Below, in pieces: positions 25,467-33,913 of a DNA stretch of 64,000 bases. The translations under genes were made by a program, and so were the position numbers. Where the stretch lies: positions 2,170,001-2,234,000 of the forward strand of contig OY781923.1 of assembly GCA_963677225.1 (NCBI GenBank), given 5' to 3'. A model generated the notes under the pieces. It did not search any database and was not told the DNA's origin. It saw only the letters and a program-made list of their open reading frames with translations. How positions within the stretch are numbered: position 1 is the first letter of the stretch; every line of letters begins with the position of its first letter. The stretch comes from SABI01 sp028532915. Lineage in GTDB: Bacteria; Spirochaetota; Spirochaetia; Sphaerochaetales; Sphaerochaetaceae.

Positions 25467-27174
25467 GAGTATAGCCTTCATCTTTCTGATGGCGCCCCTT
25501 TTAGCCTCAGGTTTTCTCCTGCTCGCGAAGACTGTTCATCATCACGAAAGACTCAGTTTTGTCATCTACTATCTTTCGACTATCTCGGGATTTCTGATCT
25601 CGCTGTTCTTCACGATCCTCGTACTGACGAAGGTGAACCAGAGAGGCCCTGTTTCGTTTTTCATAGGTGCCCATCACAGTGAGGTCGCAATCTCCTACAC
25701 ATTCTCCCTGGATGGTCTGATCATTTTTTTCGTTGCCCTGTTCATCTCCTTCACCTCATGGGCCTACAATGACAGGAAGAAGACGAAACAGATCGAATTC
25801 TCGATCATTCTCATGATTCAGCTGTTCTCGATCGGAGCAACATTGTTCACCAGAGATCTGTTCAACCTTTTTGTGGCCCTCGAGATCATGGGGATCACAA
25901 GCTATGTTCTCATAGCCTTCAGTTCAAAGGTCCGCTCCTCGGTCGCCTCTCTGTATTATCTTCTTTCCTCGTCTGCGGCCATGATCTTCTTCCTTCTCGG
26001 TACATACTTGATCTACCGTCTTACAGGTTCTCTGAATTATCATCAGATACGGGAGACACTGAAGGGAACAGCGATGTCTCCTGCGACCGTGTTCGCCGCA
26101 TCGTCCATCATCGTCGCTATTCTGATGCGCAGTGCTCTCTTCCCCCTCCATTTCTGGCTTCCGAACGCGCATGCGATGGCAATGCATCCTGTCTCAGCTA
26201 TTCTTTCAGGAATTCTCATAAAGATTCCTCTGATCGCACTCACCCCTTTTGTCCAGCTGTTCGATTTCTCTCAGTCCATCGGAACCGTCATCAAGATTCT
26301 CGGGGCCCTGAGTGCGTTCATCGCCGTCATCTTCGCATTCTGTCAGAGTGATATAAAAAAACTTCTTGCCTACCATTCGATCAGTCAGATGGGGTATATC
26401 ACGGCGGCATGGGGCTATGCGATGGAACTCTCTCTCGCCACCGAAGCAGGAAGGATTCTCTATACCGCTTCAATCCTCCATATCATCTTCCATGCTCTTT
26501 TCAAATCGACACTCTTTCTCAGCTGCGGCACCATCATTGATGTGACAGCCCAGCGCAATGTCTATAAGAATCGAAATGCAGCCAGAATACTCATTTCTGC
26601 AGACAGAAAGCATCTGCTGACGATCATCGCGTTTTTCCTTTCCGCTCTTTCGATCACCGCCATTCCGTTTTTCAACGGATACTATTCAAAGAATCTGATA
26701 ACTTCGTCGTTTCACCATCAGTGGATATACACGATTTTGTTCATCACCGGAGTGTTCACCACTGCATCGTTTCTCAAGCTCTCTGCCATATTCTTTCGTC
26801 CCGGGCCTGTTGAAAACACTCAGACGATCAGAAAAGAAAAAGTTCCCGTTCTATCCTATGTTCTTCTCATCGCTGCTTTGACGGTGACTGCCGTATATCA
26901 CAGTCCGATCATCACAGGCCTTCTTTCATCGGTGTTCTCTTCGCAAAGCGATATCCATCTTGAATTCTATGAGAGTGAGATATGGATGAAGAGTGTCACC
27001 ACCATCATCATCGGAACTATCCTTTACATCTCGATCAGATCCAGAACGATCTCTCACCTGATGCATCTGACGGAAACTGTGGAGGTTAATCTGCAGAGCA
27101 TGCTGATATCGGTCATCCTTTCGGTCACTGGGCTGGGAATATATCTGCTTGTAAGAGGGGTCATACTCATTTAG
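25456..27174 (+). CDS. mrpD: Mrp/Mnh antiporter subunit D (NuoN/NuoM-like)
   Basis: 572 residues from the ATG at 25456; GAGAGGTGAC precedes it. About 14 helices. The antiporter helix-7/8 block LFPLHFWLPNAHAMAMHPVS, the LFNLFVALEIMGITSYVLI segment with the essential Glu, and FCQSDIKKLLAYHSISQMGYI (conserved Lys and His) are present. It is the only large channel subunit in the operon: no MrpA N-terminal half is encoded. Expected role is coupled proton and sodium movement. Confidence 0.9.
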   Translation: MNLESIAFIFLMAPLLASGFLLLAKTVHHHERLSFVIYYLSTISGFLISLFFTILVLTKVNQRGPVSFFIGAHHSEVAISYTFSLDGLIIFFVALFISFTSWAYNDRKKTKQIEFSIILMIQLFSIGATLFTRDLFNLFVALEIMGITSYVLIAFSSKVRSSVASLYYLLSSSAAMIFFLLGTYLIYRLTGSLNYHQIRETLKGTAMSPATVFAASSIIVAILMRSALFPLHFWLPNAHAMAMHPVSAILSGILIKIPLIALTPFVQLFDFSQSIGTVIKILGALSAFIAVIFAFCQSDIKKLLAYHSISQMGYITAAWGYAMELSLATEAGRILYTASILHIIFHALFKSTLFLSCGTIIDVTAQRNVYKNRNAARILISADRKHLLTIIAFFLSALSITAIPFFNGYYSKNLITSSFHHQWIYTILFITGVFTTASFLKLSAIFFRPGPVENTQTIRKEKVPVLSYVLLIAALTVTAVYHSPIITGLLSSVFSSQSDIHLEFYESEIWMKSVTTIIIGTILYISIRSRTISHLMHLTETVEVNLQSMLISVILSVTGLGIYLLVRGVILI

Positions 27175-27195
27175 AATCAGAAAAGAGAGGTGTCT

Positions 27196-28257
27196 ATGTC
27201 GAGGTATATCAAAAACAGGAAGGCAGTCCATCGGGTTCCCGGTGATCTCATCTTTACGGGAAAACAGAAAGTATCCAGTTCTTCAGTGAGCCTCATTCAG
27301 TACAGTGAAAAAACTGTCAGTGAGCAGATAATCGATGATGTATCACAGATGAGAACTCTTTTCAACAGCGGGTGCATCAACTGGTTCAATGTGAACGGAG
27401 TACATGACACATCCCTCATCAGATCCATCGGAACCATCTTCTCTCTTCACACTCTCACACTCGAGGATATCATCAATACAGGAGGTAGAGCGAAGACCGC
27501 CTCCTTCGATGATTACAGCAGTATCATCCTGAAGATGATGAGGATCGAGGAGAGCGACAGCAGAATCCACAGTGAACAACTGACCTGCATCATCTCGGAT
27601 CACCTGGTCATAACGTTTCAGGAACGGCCGGGAGATGTGTTCGAACAGGTAAGAGAGCGTATAAGGAAAGGAAAGGGTAAAATCAGAAGAAGTGATGCCG
27701 GCTACCTTTCGTATGCTCTGTTCGATGCTATTGTGGGCAATTACCTGAATCTCATAGAAGCTCTCGGGTCCCAGATAGAAGAGAACGAGCAGAAAGTGAT
27801 AGCGGATCCGAATGAAGCGCTTCTCACCCGGATCAATGAGTCGAGAAGCGAACTGAACTTTCTGCAGTCGAACATCCGTCCGTCGAGGGATGCGCTGAGA
27901 GAACTGATGAGAGATGAGACCGAAGTCATATCCGAAAGCAGCCGGCTCTATCTGAGAGACCTTCTGGAAAGCGGGAATCTGGCTGTAGAAACACTTGAGA
28001 ACTACCGGGAGATGCTGAAAGACCAGAGAGATTCACTGAGCGCATCGGCTGCAAACAGGCTCAATGAGGTGATGAGGTTTCTTACCGTGTTCAGTGTCAT
28101 CTTCATCCCTCTGAGTTTCCTTGCAGGACTGTACGGAACAAACTTTTCCTACATCCCCGAACTCACCTACCGGTACGGCTATTTCATCTTCCTCGGCGCC
28201 CTTGCCATCGTCGCTGTGATCATGATACTCGTATTCCGGAAGAAAAAATGGCTCTGA
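27196..28257 (+). CDS. CorA-family divalent metal transporter with GTN in place of GMN
   Basis: 353 residues from the ATG at 27196, which has AGAGAGGTGTCT upstream. A cytoplasmic funnel domain with a long helix precedes two C-terminal helices. The family signature Y-G-M-N-F reads YGTNFSYIPELTYRYGY here (G314 T315 N316), so the Met of the pore-loop motif is Thr. The rest of the loop (PEL, YGY) is conserved. Zinc or other divalent transport (ZntB-type carries GIN) is as likely as Mg. It sits after mrpD and before MscS in the same direction. Confidence 0.87.
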   Translation: MSRYIKNRKAVHRVPGDLIFTGKQKVSSSSVSLIQYSEKTVSEQIIDDVSQMRTLFNSGCINWFNVNGVHDTSLIRSIGTIFSLHTLTLEDIINTGGRAKTASFDDYSSIILKMMRIEESDSRIHSEQLTCIISDHLVITFQERPGDVFEQVRERIRKGKGKIRRSDAGYLSYALFDAIVGNYLNLIEALGSQIEENEQKVIADPNEALLTRINESRSELNFLQSNIRPSRDALRELMRDETEVISESSRLYLRDLLESGNLAVETLENYREMLKDQRDSLSASAANRLNEVMRFLTVFSVIFIPLSFLAGLYGTNFSYIPELTYRYGYFIFLGALAIVAVIMILVFRKKKWL

Positions 28258-28278
28258 CCATCTATAGGAGATATTCAT

Positions 28279-29178
28279 ATGCTGCTTGAATCAACGACTT
28301 CATCAAATACCGTTCTATCAGACACTTTTACCAGTTTTCTCTATGACAGGCTCATTCCGAACCTCCTGGTCATCGTTCTTTTCATCGTGGTCGGTTCGAT
28401 AGTTTTGAAAACGATTCTGAAGATCATCGACCGAAGCACGAAGCTGAAACTAAACGGCCAGACTCAGATGCTGATACGCAAGACAGTCAAGTTCGTCGGG
28501 ATCTTCATCATCTCCATTCTCGTCCTCAACCGTCTCGAAGTTCCTCTCTCGGCTCTTTTGGGAACTGCCGGTATCGCGACAGTCGCCATCGGTATCGCAT
28601 CACAGAATTCCATGGGTAATCTAATCAGCGGCATCTTTCTGTTGACAGAACAGTCCTTTCAGGTCGGAGACATCATCGAGGTTGGAGAGTTCGTCGGGAC
28701 GGTCACCAGTGTGGACCTTCTGTCGGTGAAGCTCAAAACCTTCGACGGACTGCACATGAGAATCCCCAACGAGACACTCATCCGCTCAGAAATCACCACG
28801 ATCACCAAGTATCCTGTACGGCGCGTCCCGTTGAAAATCGGAATATCATATTACGACGATATTGAAAAGGCGCGTGATATCCTCTTTCAGGTCGCAGAAA
28901 AAGAACCTCTGGCGCTCACAGATCCTAAGCCGTTCTTCATGGTCTCAGGATACGGATCGAGCAGCATAGATCTCTTTTTCGGAGTCTGGGGAAATACGGC
29001 CGATTTTGCCGCACTCAAAAGTTCCCTTCTGATTACCATCAAAGAAGAATTCGACAAAAACGGTATCGAGATCCCGTTCCCTCATCTCACCCTGCGTCCG
29101 GCAGTCGAGATCTCGCAACATGGGGCAAAAGAGAGAAGGAAGCAGGTCGATCTCTCTTTCGAAGAGGATTCGGTATAA
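28279..29178 (+). CDS. MscS-family mechanosensitive channel
   Basis: 299 residues. Two or three N-terminal helices; the pore helix is ALLGTAGIATVAIGIASQNSMGNLISGIFL, and the beta domain starts at FQVGDIIEVGEFVGTV. The C-terminal part matches MscS (ITTITKYPVRRVPLKIGISYYDD). It releases solutes on hypo-osmotic shock. Start has AGGAGATATTC upstream. It closes the ion-homeostasis run. Confidence 0.9.
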   Translation: MLLESTTSSNTVLSDTFTSFLYDRLIPNLLVIVLFIVVGSIVLKTILKIIDRSTKLKLNGQTQMLIRKTVKFVGIFIISILVLNRLEVPLSALLGTAGIATVAIGIASQNSMGNLISGIFLLTEQSFQVGDIIEVGEFVGTVTSVDLLSVKLKTFDGLHMRIPNETLIRSEITTITKYPVRRVPLKIGISYYDDIEKARDILFQVAEKEPLALTDPKPFFMVSGYGSSSIDLFFGVWGNTADFAALKSSLLITIKEEFDKNGIEIPFPHLTLRPAVEISQHGAKERRKQVDLSFEEDSV

Positions 29179-29189
29179 ATCGAATCGGA

Positions 29190-30503
29190 TCAATCTGATC
29201 CGATTCTTTCCAATACAGCATTGAGAACAGGATCATTGAGGGAAAGGTAATCAGCGATTGTCATATTCACGACGATATCGCTTTGTACACCTTCTCCTTG
29301 AGGTATGCTCTCAACGGCAGACTGGAAGATATCGGTAGAGTAACGCAGTCGTAATCCGGTGTTTCTCAGCACCCGGTTTCTGGAAGCGTCACTGCACTTG
29401 TTTCCTCCCGAACTTTTCACTCCGTAGAGTGTCCCTATATCGTGTTCTTTCAGAAGAGAAAGAAGGAAACCGGTCATCGAGAAACAGCCCTCGTCCATCA
29501 GTACATACAGATCACCATCGAAGGCGTAATCAGCTTTTTTGATCTCTCTTTTCCACCTGAACAGATAGAAAGGATTATCATTGGAAAAGAACCGGAGAGG
29601 TCTGTCGATCAGATAGGAAAAGAGTGTGACAACAGGGCGCACAGATCCTCCGTAATTCCCTCTCAGATCCACTATAAGAGAACCTGTCTTTCTCTCTTTG
29701 ACTGTTTTAAAAAAAATCTTGAGCTCTCTTTCAAACCGGCGAACATCATCCATCGCGAAAGTCGGAATCACAGCATGTGCGTATGTATCGTCGATTCGCA
29801 GACTCCACGGGGAAGATGCAGTATCGAACATGATTGTCATCGGGGTTTTGGCAAGTGTGGCGTCACTGATTCCATCCAGGGTGACTTCGTATAGAGATTC
29901 ATCATCAAGCAGTTCGACAGTGAATGCCTGACTTTCATCGACAAACAAATAATACATCGATGCAAAATGGCGTTCAGCATCGTAACGGTGACGAGAAACA
30001 TCATCTCCGTCACTCGACATATTACTCATTATCTTTTTGATGATCGTCCGGCTATCTATCTGATTGATCGACATGATCTGCGCCCCGCCGGAGATTTTTT
30101 CCGTTGAACGGTCTTCGATCACAAACAGTTTGTCATCGGATATTCTGACCGACAGCGGGAAGTATTTCACTGACTCAGCCATATTCTGCTGAAACGATTT
30201 GGAGACACTGAGAAACGAATGTCCGCACCTCAAGCGCGCTACCACGGGATTCAAAAGCCGGTAGAACTCAAGCTCGCTCATCGTGTCTTTGATCTGTTTT
30301 TCGGTTTCATCCAGCAGTTCATCTATCATTTCGATATCGGCAAAGAGGAAGGCGCTTTCTTTTTCGATGTGATTTCTGAACTGCCTGAAATCCTTACGCA
30401 GGAGTTCTTTTTCGTATCGGGCATTTATCTCCTCTCCTGTTGTGCAGCCGGTTACAGGTAATACAATGGCAGCCAGACATATGAGTATCCGTATTATTCC
30501 CAT
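29190..30503 (-). CDS. S41-family (C-terminal processing protease-like) lipoprotein
   Basis: 437 residues. MGIIRILICLAAIVLPVTGC is a lipoprotein signal with lipidated C20. The C-terminal half has the S41 fold: SLIVDLRGNYGG (oxyanion strand), DLYVLMDEGCFSMTGFLLSLL (catalytic Ser) and the YGVKSSGGNKCSD segment; the usual Lys of the Ser-Lys dyad is not assigned with certainty. No PDZ domain is obvious in the middle. It is expected to act in the periplasm. It overlaps the lipoprotein gene upstream by 10 bases and belongs to a three-gene minus-strand unit. Confidence 0.83.
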   Translation of the reverse strand: MGIIRILICLAAIVLPVTGCTTGEEINARYEKELLRKDFRQFRNHIEKESAFLFADIEMIDELLDETEKQIKDTMSELEFYRLLNPVVARLRCGHSFLSVSKSFQQNMAESVKYFPLSVRISDDKLFVIEDRSTEKISGGAQIMSINQIDSRTIIKKIMSNMSSDGDDVSRHRYDAERHFASMYYLFVDESQAFTVELLDDESLYEVTLDGISDATLAKTPMTIMFDTASSPWSLRIDDTYAHAVIPTFAMDDVRRFERELKIFFKTVKERKTGSLIVDLRGNYGGSVRPVVTLFSYLIDRPLRFFSNDNPFYLFRWKREIKKADYAFDGDLYVLMDEGCFSMTGFLLSLLKEHDIGTLYGVKSSGGNKCSDASRNRVLRNTGLRLRYSTDIFQSAVESIPQGEGVQSDIVVNMTIADYLSLNDPVLNAVLERIGSD

Positions 30504-30967
30504 GCTGATTCTTCCTGTCTTTCGGTGATGATCGAAATAGTTCCCGAGGCCTCTATCCCCGCCGATACCAGCCGATAAGGCCCGCTTCTCATTCTGAAGG
30601 TATACGTTCTTTCTCCGTCCTCCTCGATCAGTGCGATGATATTATCGTCGGGATCCACGAGATAGAGAACGAATCTGCCATGCAGATGGTGAAAAGACAC
30701 ATCGATTCCGAAATTTACATTATCAGCACCATCGAATCTGAGAAGTGTATCTTTGCCGTAGAAGTTCGTGAACCTCAACGAAAGAAAATTTTCCTCTCTT
30801 GTCTCTATCCTGTTGAAATAGGAGAAAGAATCTGCCTCCTGAACGATCAACTGCCGGTTATAGTAGAATCTGCTCTTGGAAAGGTAATCCGAATAGCATC
30901 CGGGGAGGAGGATACACAGCAGCAGGATTCCAGTCTTCATTCCTATAGTAATCAGCATGTTTCTCAT
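30494..30967 (-). CDS. Small lipoprotein of unknown function
   Basis: 157 residues with AAGGATAAG upstream. ILLLCILLPGC is a lipobox with the cysteine at residue 24. The mature part alternates beta-type segments (SLRFTNFYGKDTLLRF, DVSFHHLHGRFVLYLVDPDDN, RMRSGPYRLVSAGI) and could be a small carbohydrate- or protein-binding beta-sandwich. No known family. It lies between a metallopeptidase-like gene (stop overlapping by spacing of one base) and the S41 lipoprotein, so a shared proteolytic role is inferred. Confidence 0.75.
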   Translation of the reverse strand: MRNMLITIGMKTGILLLCILLPGCYSDYLSKSRFYYNRQLIVQEADSFSYFNRIETREENFLSLRFTNFYGKDTLLRFDGADNVNFGIDVSFHHLHGRFVLYLVDPDDNIIALIEEDGERTYTFRMRSGPYRLVSAGIEASGTISIITERQEESAWE

Positions 30968-30968
30968 C

Positions 30969-31727
30969 TTATCCTTCTCTCCGCCTCACCCACTCTTTCC
31001 ACTTTACGAAGGTGTCCTTCTCACTGATTCCCAAAACAGACTCATACGAAGATCCCTTTTGAATGAGATTCACGACCTGTTCCCACCCGTAGACTGTCTC
31101 AAGATATTCGATATAGGAGTAGGCCATAGAATACCCTCCGTAATTGGCGAAAGTGAATGGATTGTGTGTAGTGAAATCGTCATACTGAACACCCTGGGAA
31201 TATTCGAGAACATCTTCTGCTGAAGGGACCTGCTGCGCCAGATAGAGAGCAAGGCCTTCTTTCAACCAGTATCCGATATCACGATTGATCCGGTCTGTCA
31301 GCACATGCACATATTCATGGACCGCCGCCTTGCTCACTGAATCTGCCGAATGAACCGGTCCGGGATGTGCCGGCGAAGTGATCAATACCCGGTTTTTGGT
31401 GTTCTTCCCGATGTACCAGTCGGGAAGGAAGTATCCGATGAGACCGAATGTGTTGATATGCAAAGAGGTGTGCGACGTATAGACAACCACATCGATACCT
31501 TCTATATCGGTTCCCGAAAGCGTTGCTGCCAGGCTCTCTCTTCTTTCGAGAATCTGTGTTATCAGCTGCTGTCCATGTTCCTTGTCTTCAGGAAGGCAGT
31601 ATAACCGGACACCCGATACATCATACTGCCGCATTCCTTTCGATGTGAAACTGATGAGAGGGATGCAATTGATGATCACGAGGGCCAGTACCACAGCAAT
31701 CATATAAACTATCTTCTTCTTTTTCAT
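30969..31727 (-). CDS. Gluzincin-type metallopeptidase-like membrane protein
   Basis: 252 residues from the ATG at 31727, with AAGGAGTCAAGAA upstream. One N-terminal helix (VYMIAVVLALVIINCIPLI) anchors it. The zinc motif HEYVH (H137, E138, H141) and the third ligand E157 in YWLKEGLALYLA are spaced as in peptidase-MA superfamily proteins. The domain faces the periplasm. It is first in a three-gene minus-strand unit with a lipoprotein and an S41 protease. Confidence 0.82.
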   Translation of the reverse strand: MKKKKIVYMIAVVLALVIINCIPLISFTSKGMRQYDVSGVRLYCLPEDKEHGQQLITQILERRESLAATLSGTDIEGIDVVVYTSHTSLHINTFGLIGYFLPDWYIGKNTKNRVLITSPAHPGPVHSADSVSKAAVHEYVHVLTDRINRDIGYWLKEGLALYLAQQVPSAEDVLEYSQGVQYDDFTTHNPFTFANYGGYSMAYSYIEYLETVYGWEQVVNLIQKGSSYESVLGISEKDTFVKWKEWVRRREG

Positions 31728-31781
31728 TTCTTGACTCCTTGATTGGGAATCTACAGGTAATAGGAGGCTTCTCATATTCTA

Positions 31782-31835
31782 CATCCGTATGATTTTCATT
31801 CATTTTTTAAAACTCATGAGAAAATCATACGAATG
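31782..31835. repeat. Inverted repeat between divergent genes
   Basis: The arms CATCCGTATGATTTTC (31782-31797) and GAAAATCATACGAATG (31820-31835) pair at 15 of 16 positions with a 22-base spacer. It lies between the divergent metallopeptidase (minus) and methyltransferase-like (plus) genes. Two half-operators or a cruciform are possible. No T run follows, so a terminator is unlikely. Confidence 0.7.
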
Positions 31836-31897
31836 TCCGATTGCGGAATTTCTTCAAACTTCCCAGAATTCGTGAATATAAACAGGGAGGGTATGCA

Positions 31898-32512
31898 ATG
31901 ACTGTAGAACAGACTTCAGAACATTTTCATCAATGGGGGGCCTTCATTATCTGGATTATTCTGTATGGCTCGATACTGCTGTTTCTTCCTTTTCACAGAA
32001 AATCAGGAATAAAGCCAAAAAGCTCCTATCTGGCATTCATCATCGCTTTCGCTTTCGAGATGTTCGGCATCCCTTTCTCTCTATATTTCGCTGCATGGGC
32101 CTTCAAGGTAAATTTGCCCGAAGGACTATTGTGGGGACACACTCTTTACAATTCGATCGGATATTGGGGAATGTATCTAGGGATTATCCTTATGGTAACA
32201 GGAACCGCACTGATCATATCAGGGTGGAATCTCATCTACAAAGATTACTGGAGTCGAAAACCGGGGGAAGGACATCTGGTCAAAAGCGGGGTCTATGCAT
32301 ATATCAGACATCCCCAGTACACCGGCATTTTCCTCATCACATTGGGAATGATGGCCGAATGGCTCACTTTAGGACAATTATTGTTGTGGCCGGTCATCCT
32401 CATAGTGTATATTAAACAGGCAAAGAAAGAAGAGCGGCAGATGGAAATGGAATTTGGAATGGAATATGTGGTCTATAAGGACGAAACAGGAATGTTCTTT
32501 CCGAAGTTGTGA
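31898..32512 (+). CDS. Isoprenylcysteine carboxyl methyltransferase-like membrane protein
   Basis: 204 residues from the ATG at 31898 (GGGAGGGTATGCA upstream). Five helices. The C-terminal block GHLVKSGVYAYIRHPQYTGIFLITLGMM and the EERQMEMEFGMEYVVY tail match the ICMT/phospholipid methyltransferase family (RHPxY motif that binds SAM). The substrate is unknown; in bacteria such enzymes can act on small lipids or thiols. A DNA-binding regulator gene follows at 20 bases. Confidence 0.82.
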   Translation: MTVEQTSEHFHQWGAFIIWIILYGSILLFLPFHRKSGIKPKSSYLAFIIAFAFEMFGIPFSLYFAAWAFKVNLPEGLLWGHTLYNSIGYWGMYLGIILMVTGTALIISGWNLIYKDYWSRKPGEGHLVKSGVYAYIRHPQYTGIFLITLGMMAEWLTLGQLLLWPVILIVYIKQAKKEERQMEMEFGMEYVVYKDETGMFFPKL

Positions 32513-32531
32513 CAAACGGAGATAATGCAGT

Positions 32532-33452
32532 ATGGAATCGGTCATCCTTTTTATTCACATATTCCTGTTTTCGATAGGATGTATCGGAAGTGCGAGCATG
32601 CTCTTTCTTCATACCTGCCTGAAGATGAAGCTGACACGATACTTCTCATTCATGTTTCTCATTCTTCTGTTCAGTCTGGGAAGGATCCTCATCGTCCTCT
32701 ATCTGCAAACCTCAACGGTCACGATAGCCCTCCCTGCGGCTGTAGAAGTATCTCTGTCGGTTTTCATTGCATTGTCGATCTACCTTCTCGGCTACCTTGT
32801 CCTTGTGGAGATTGACGGGCGAAACAGAACCATAGCGGCCGCTGCTACTTCAGCGATCATAGCAGTACAGGCTGTCAGATCGTTCCTCTATTACAATCTC
32901 AGCACGGCAGGTCTGTTCAATCTCCTCGATACCGCTTTCATCTTCTTCATCTCTGCATATCTGTTTCTGATCGGAGTTCTGATGTACAGAGTCGATCGTC
33001 CCGAATGGAATCGCGCGGCGTACATGATGGTCCGGCAGATGGGCTTGTCGACACTGATCTTCGCCCCCCTGTCGGCGGTCATCTACACTTACCTCGACAG
33101 GTTCGGATACGAAAACACTGTCTCCCTCGATTTCATCATAATCGGCTCATGGGGGCTGGTCGTCTCCAGGGTGCTCATCCATTATCTTGCGACTATAGGA
33201 AGGGTCCCTCTATCGGAAAAGGTGGAAGACGATTTTATCAGCACCTACGGAATCAGCAAGAGAGAAAAGGAGGTCATCGATCTTATCGTCGAAGGGTACA
33301 CGAACAAGGAAATCGGTGAAAAACTCTTCATCTCTTTCACGACAGCACGAACCCATGTATCCCATATCTTCGAGAAGACCGGCACGCGAAGTCGGGTAGA
33401 ACTGGTATCGAAAGTCCTTGCAGAAAAAGAAAAACGTCAGGCGAACGTATAA
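32532..33452 (+). CDS. Membrane-anchored LuxR-family regulator
   Basis: 306 residues. The first 225 residues are seven hydrophobic segments with no recognised sensor motif. The C-terminal domain is a LuxR-type HTH: YGISKREKEVIDLIVEGYTNKEIGEKLFISFTTARTHVSHIFEKTG, split here for reading as the four-helix HTH (scaffold about 238-300). It would transmit a membrane signal directly to DNA. It lies 20 bases after the methyltransferase-like gene. It ends 16 bases inside the convergent ACT-domain gene. Confidence 0.85.
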   Translation: MESVILFIHIFLFSIGCIGSASMLFLHTCLKMKLTRYFSFMFLILLFSLGRILIVLYLQTSTVTIALPAAVEVSLSVFIALSIYLLGYLVLVEIDGRNRTIAAAATSAIIAVQAVRSFLYYNLSTAGLFNLLDTAFIFFISAYLFLIGVLMYRVDRPEWNRAAYMMVRQMGLSTLIFAPLSAVIYTYLDRFGYENTVSLDFIIIGSWGLVVSRVLIHYLATIGRVPLSEKVEDDFISTYGISKREKEVIDLIVEGYTNKEIGEKLFISFTTARTHVSHIFEKTGTRSRVELVSKVLAEKEKRQANV

Positions 33453-33802
33453 GAGCACCCGGTGAGAACTCTTACCGCTTTATCGAAGACCTCACTTTTC
33501 ACCAGAATATAATCGGTGTCGTATGTGCTCACTGCGAAAAGACTGATTCCGTGTTCAGCCAGATGTCCTGCTATTCGGGCAAGGATACCCACCAGAGAGA
33601 AATCGAGGGGACCCTGTATTCTGAATGCCCTCCAAGGCATCTCGCATTCCAGTACTCCCTCGGGAACTGAATCTGTGCTGCAGACTATGGAAAGTTCCTC
33701 ATCGGTCTTCCCAATGAACAGGAAATCATCTTCCAGAGAGATCGATTTCATGTGTTCAATTTTACATACAGCAAAATCTGCTTCGATAATTTTCAAATTC
33801 AT
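33437..33802 (-). CDS. ACT-domain protein
   Basis: 121 residues. The start is one of two adjacent ATGs (33805 or 33802); GGTGAG lies 2 to 5 bases ahead. The C-terminal half FSLVGILARIAGHLAEHGISLFAVSTYDTDYILV is an ACT-like beta-alpha-beta module of the family that binds amino acids. The N-terminal half looks like a second, degenerate ACT unit. It may be a small amino-acid sensor. Convergent overlap of 16 bases with the LuxR-type gene. Confidence 0.78.
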   Translation of the reverse strand: MNLKIIEADFAVCKIEHMKSISLEDDFLFIGKTDEELSIVCSTDSVPEGVLECEMPWRAFRIQGPLDFSLVGILARIAGHLAEHGISLFAVSTYDTDYILVKSEVFDKAVRVLTGCSYTFA

Positions 33803-33913
33803 CATCACTCACCTCGGATTTTTTCAAACACACTATCAATAAACGACCCTCTTAATAATTTCATTCATGTATGATAGGGTGTGTTCACACTAGTATAACA
33901 GAAAGGTGAATGT

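Noticed and set aside
23071..28257. Membrane-bound hydrogenase operon
   Set aside because: The antiporter half has the Mbh order, but no hydrogenase subunits follow; CorA and MscS do.
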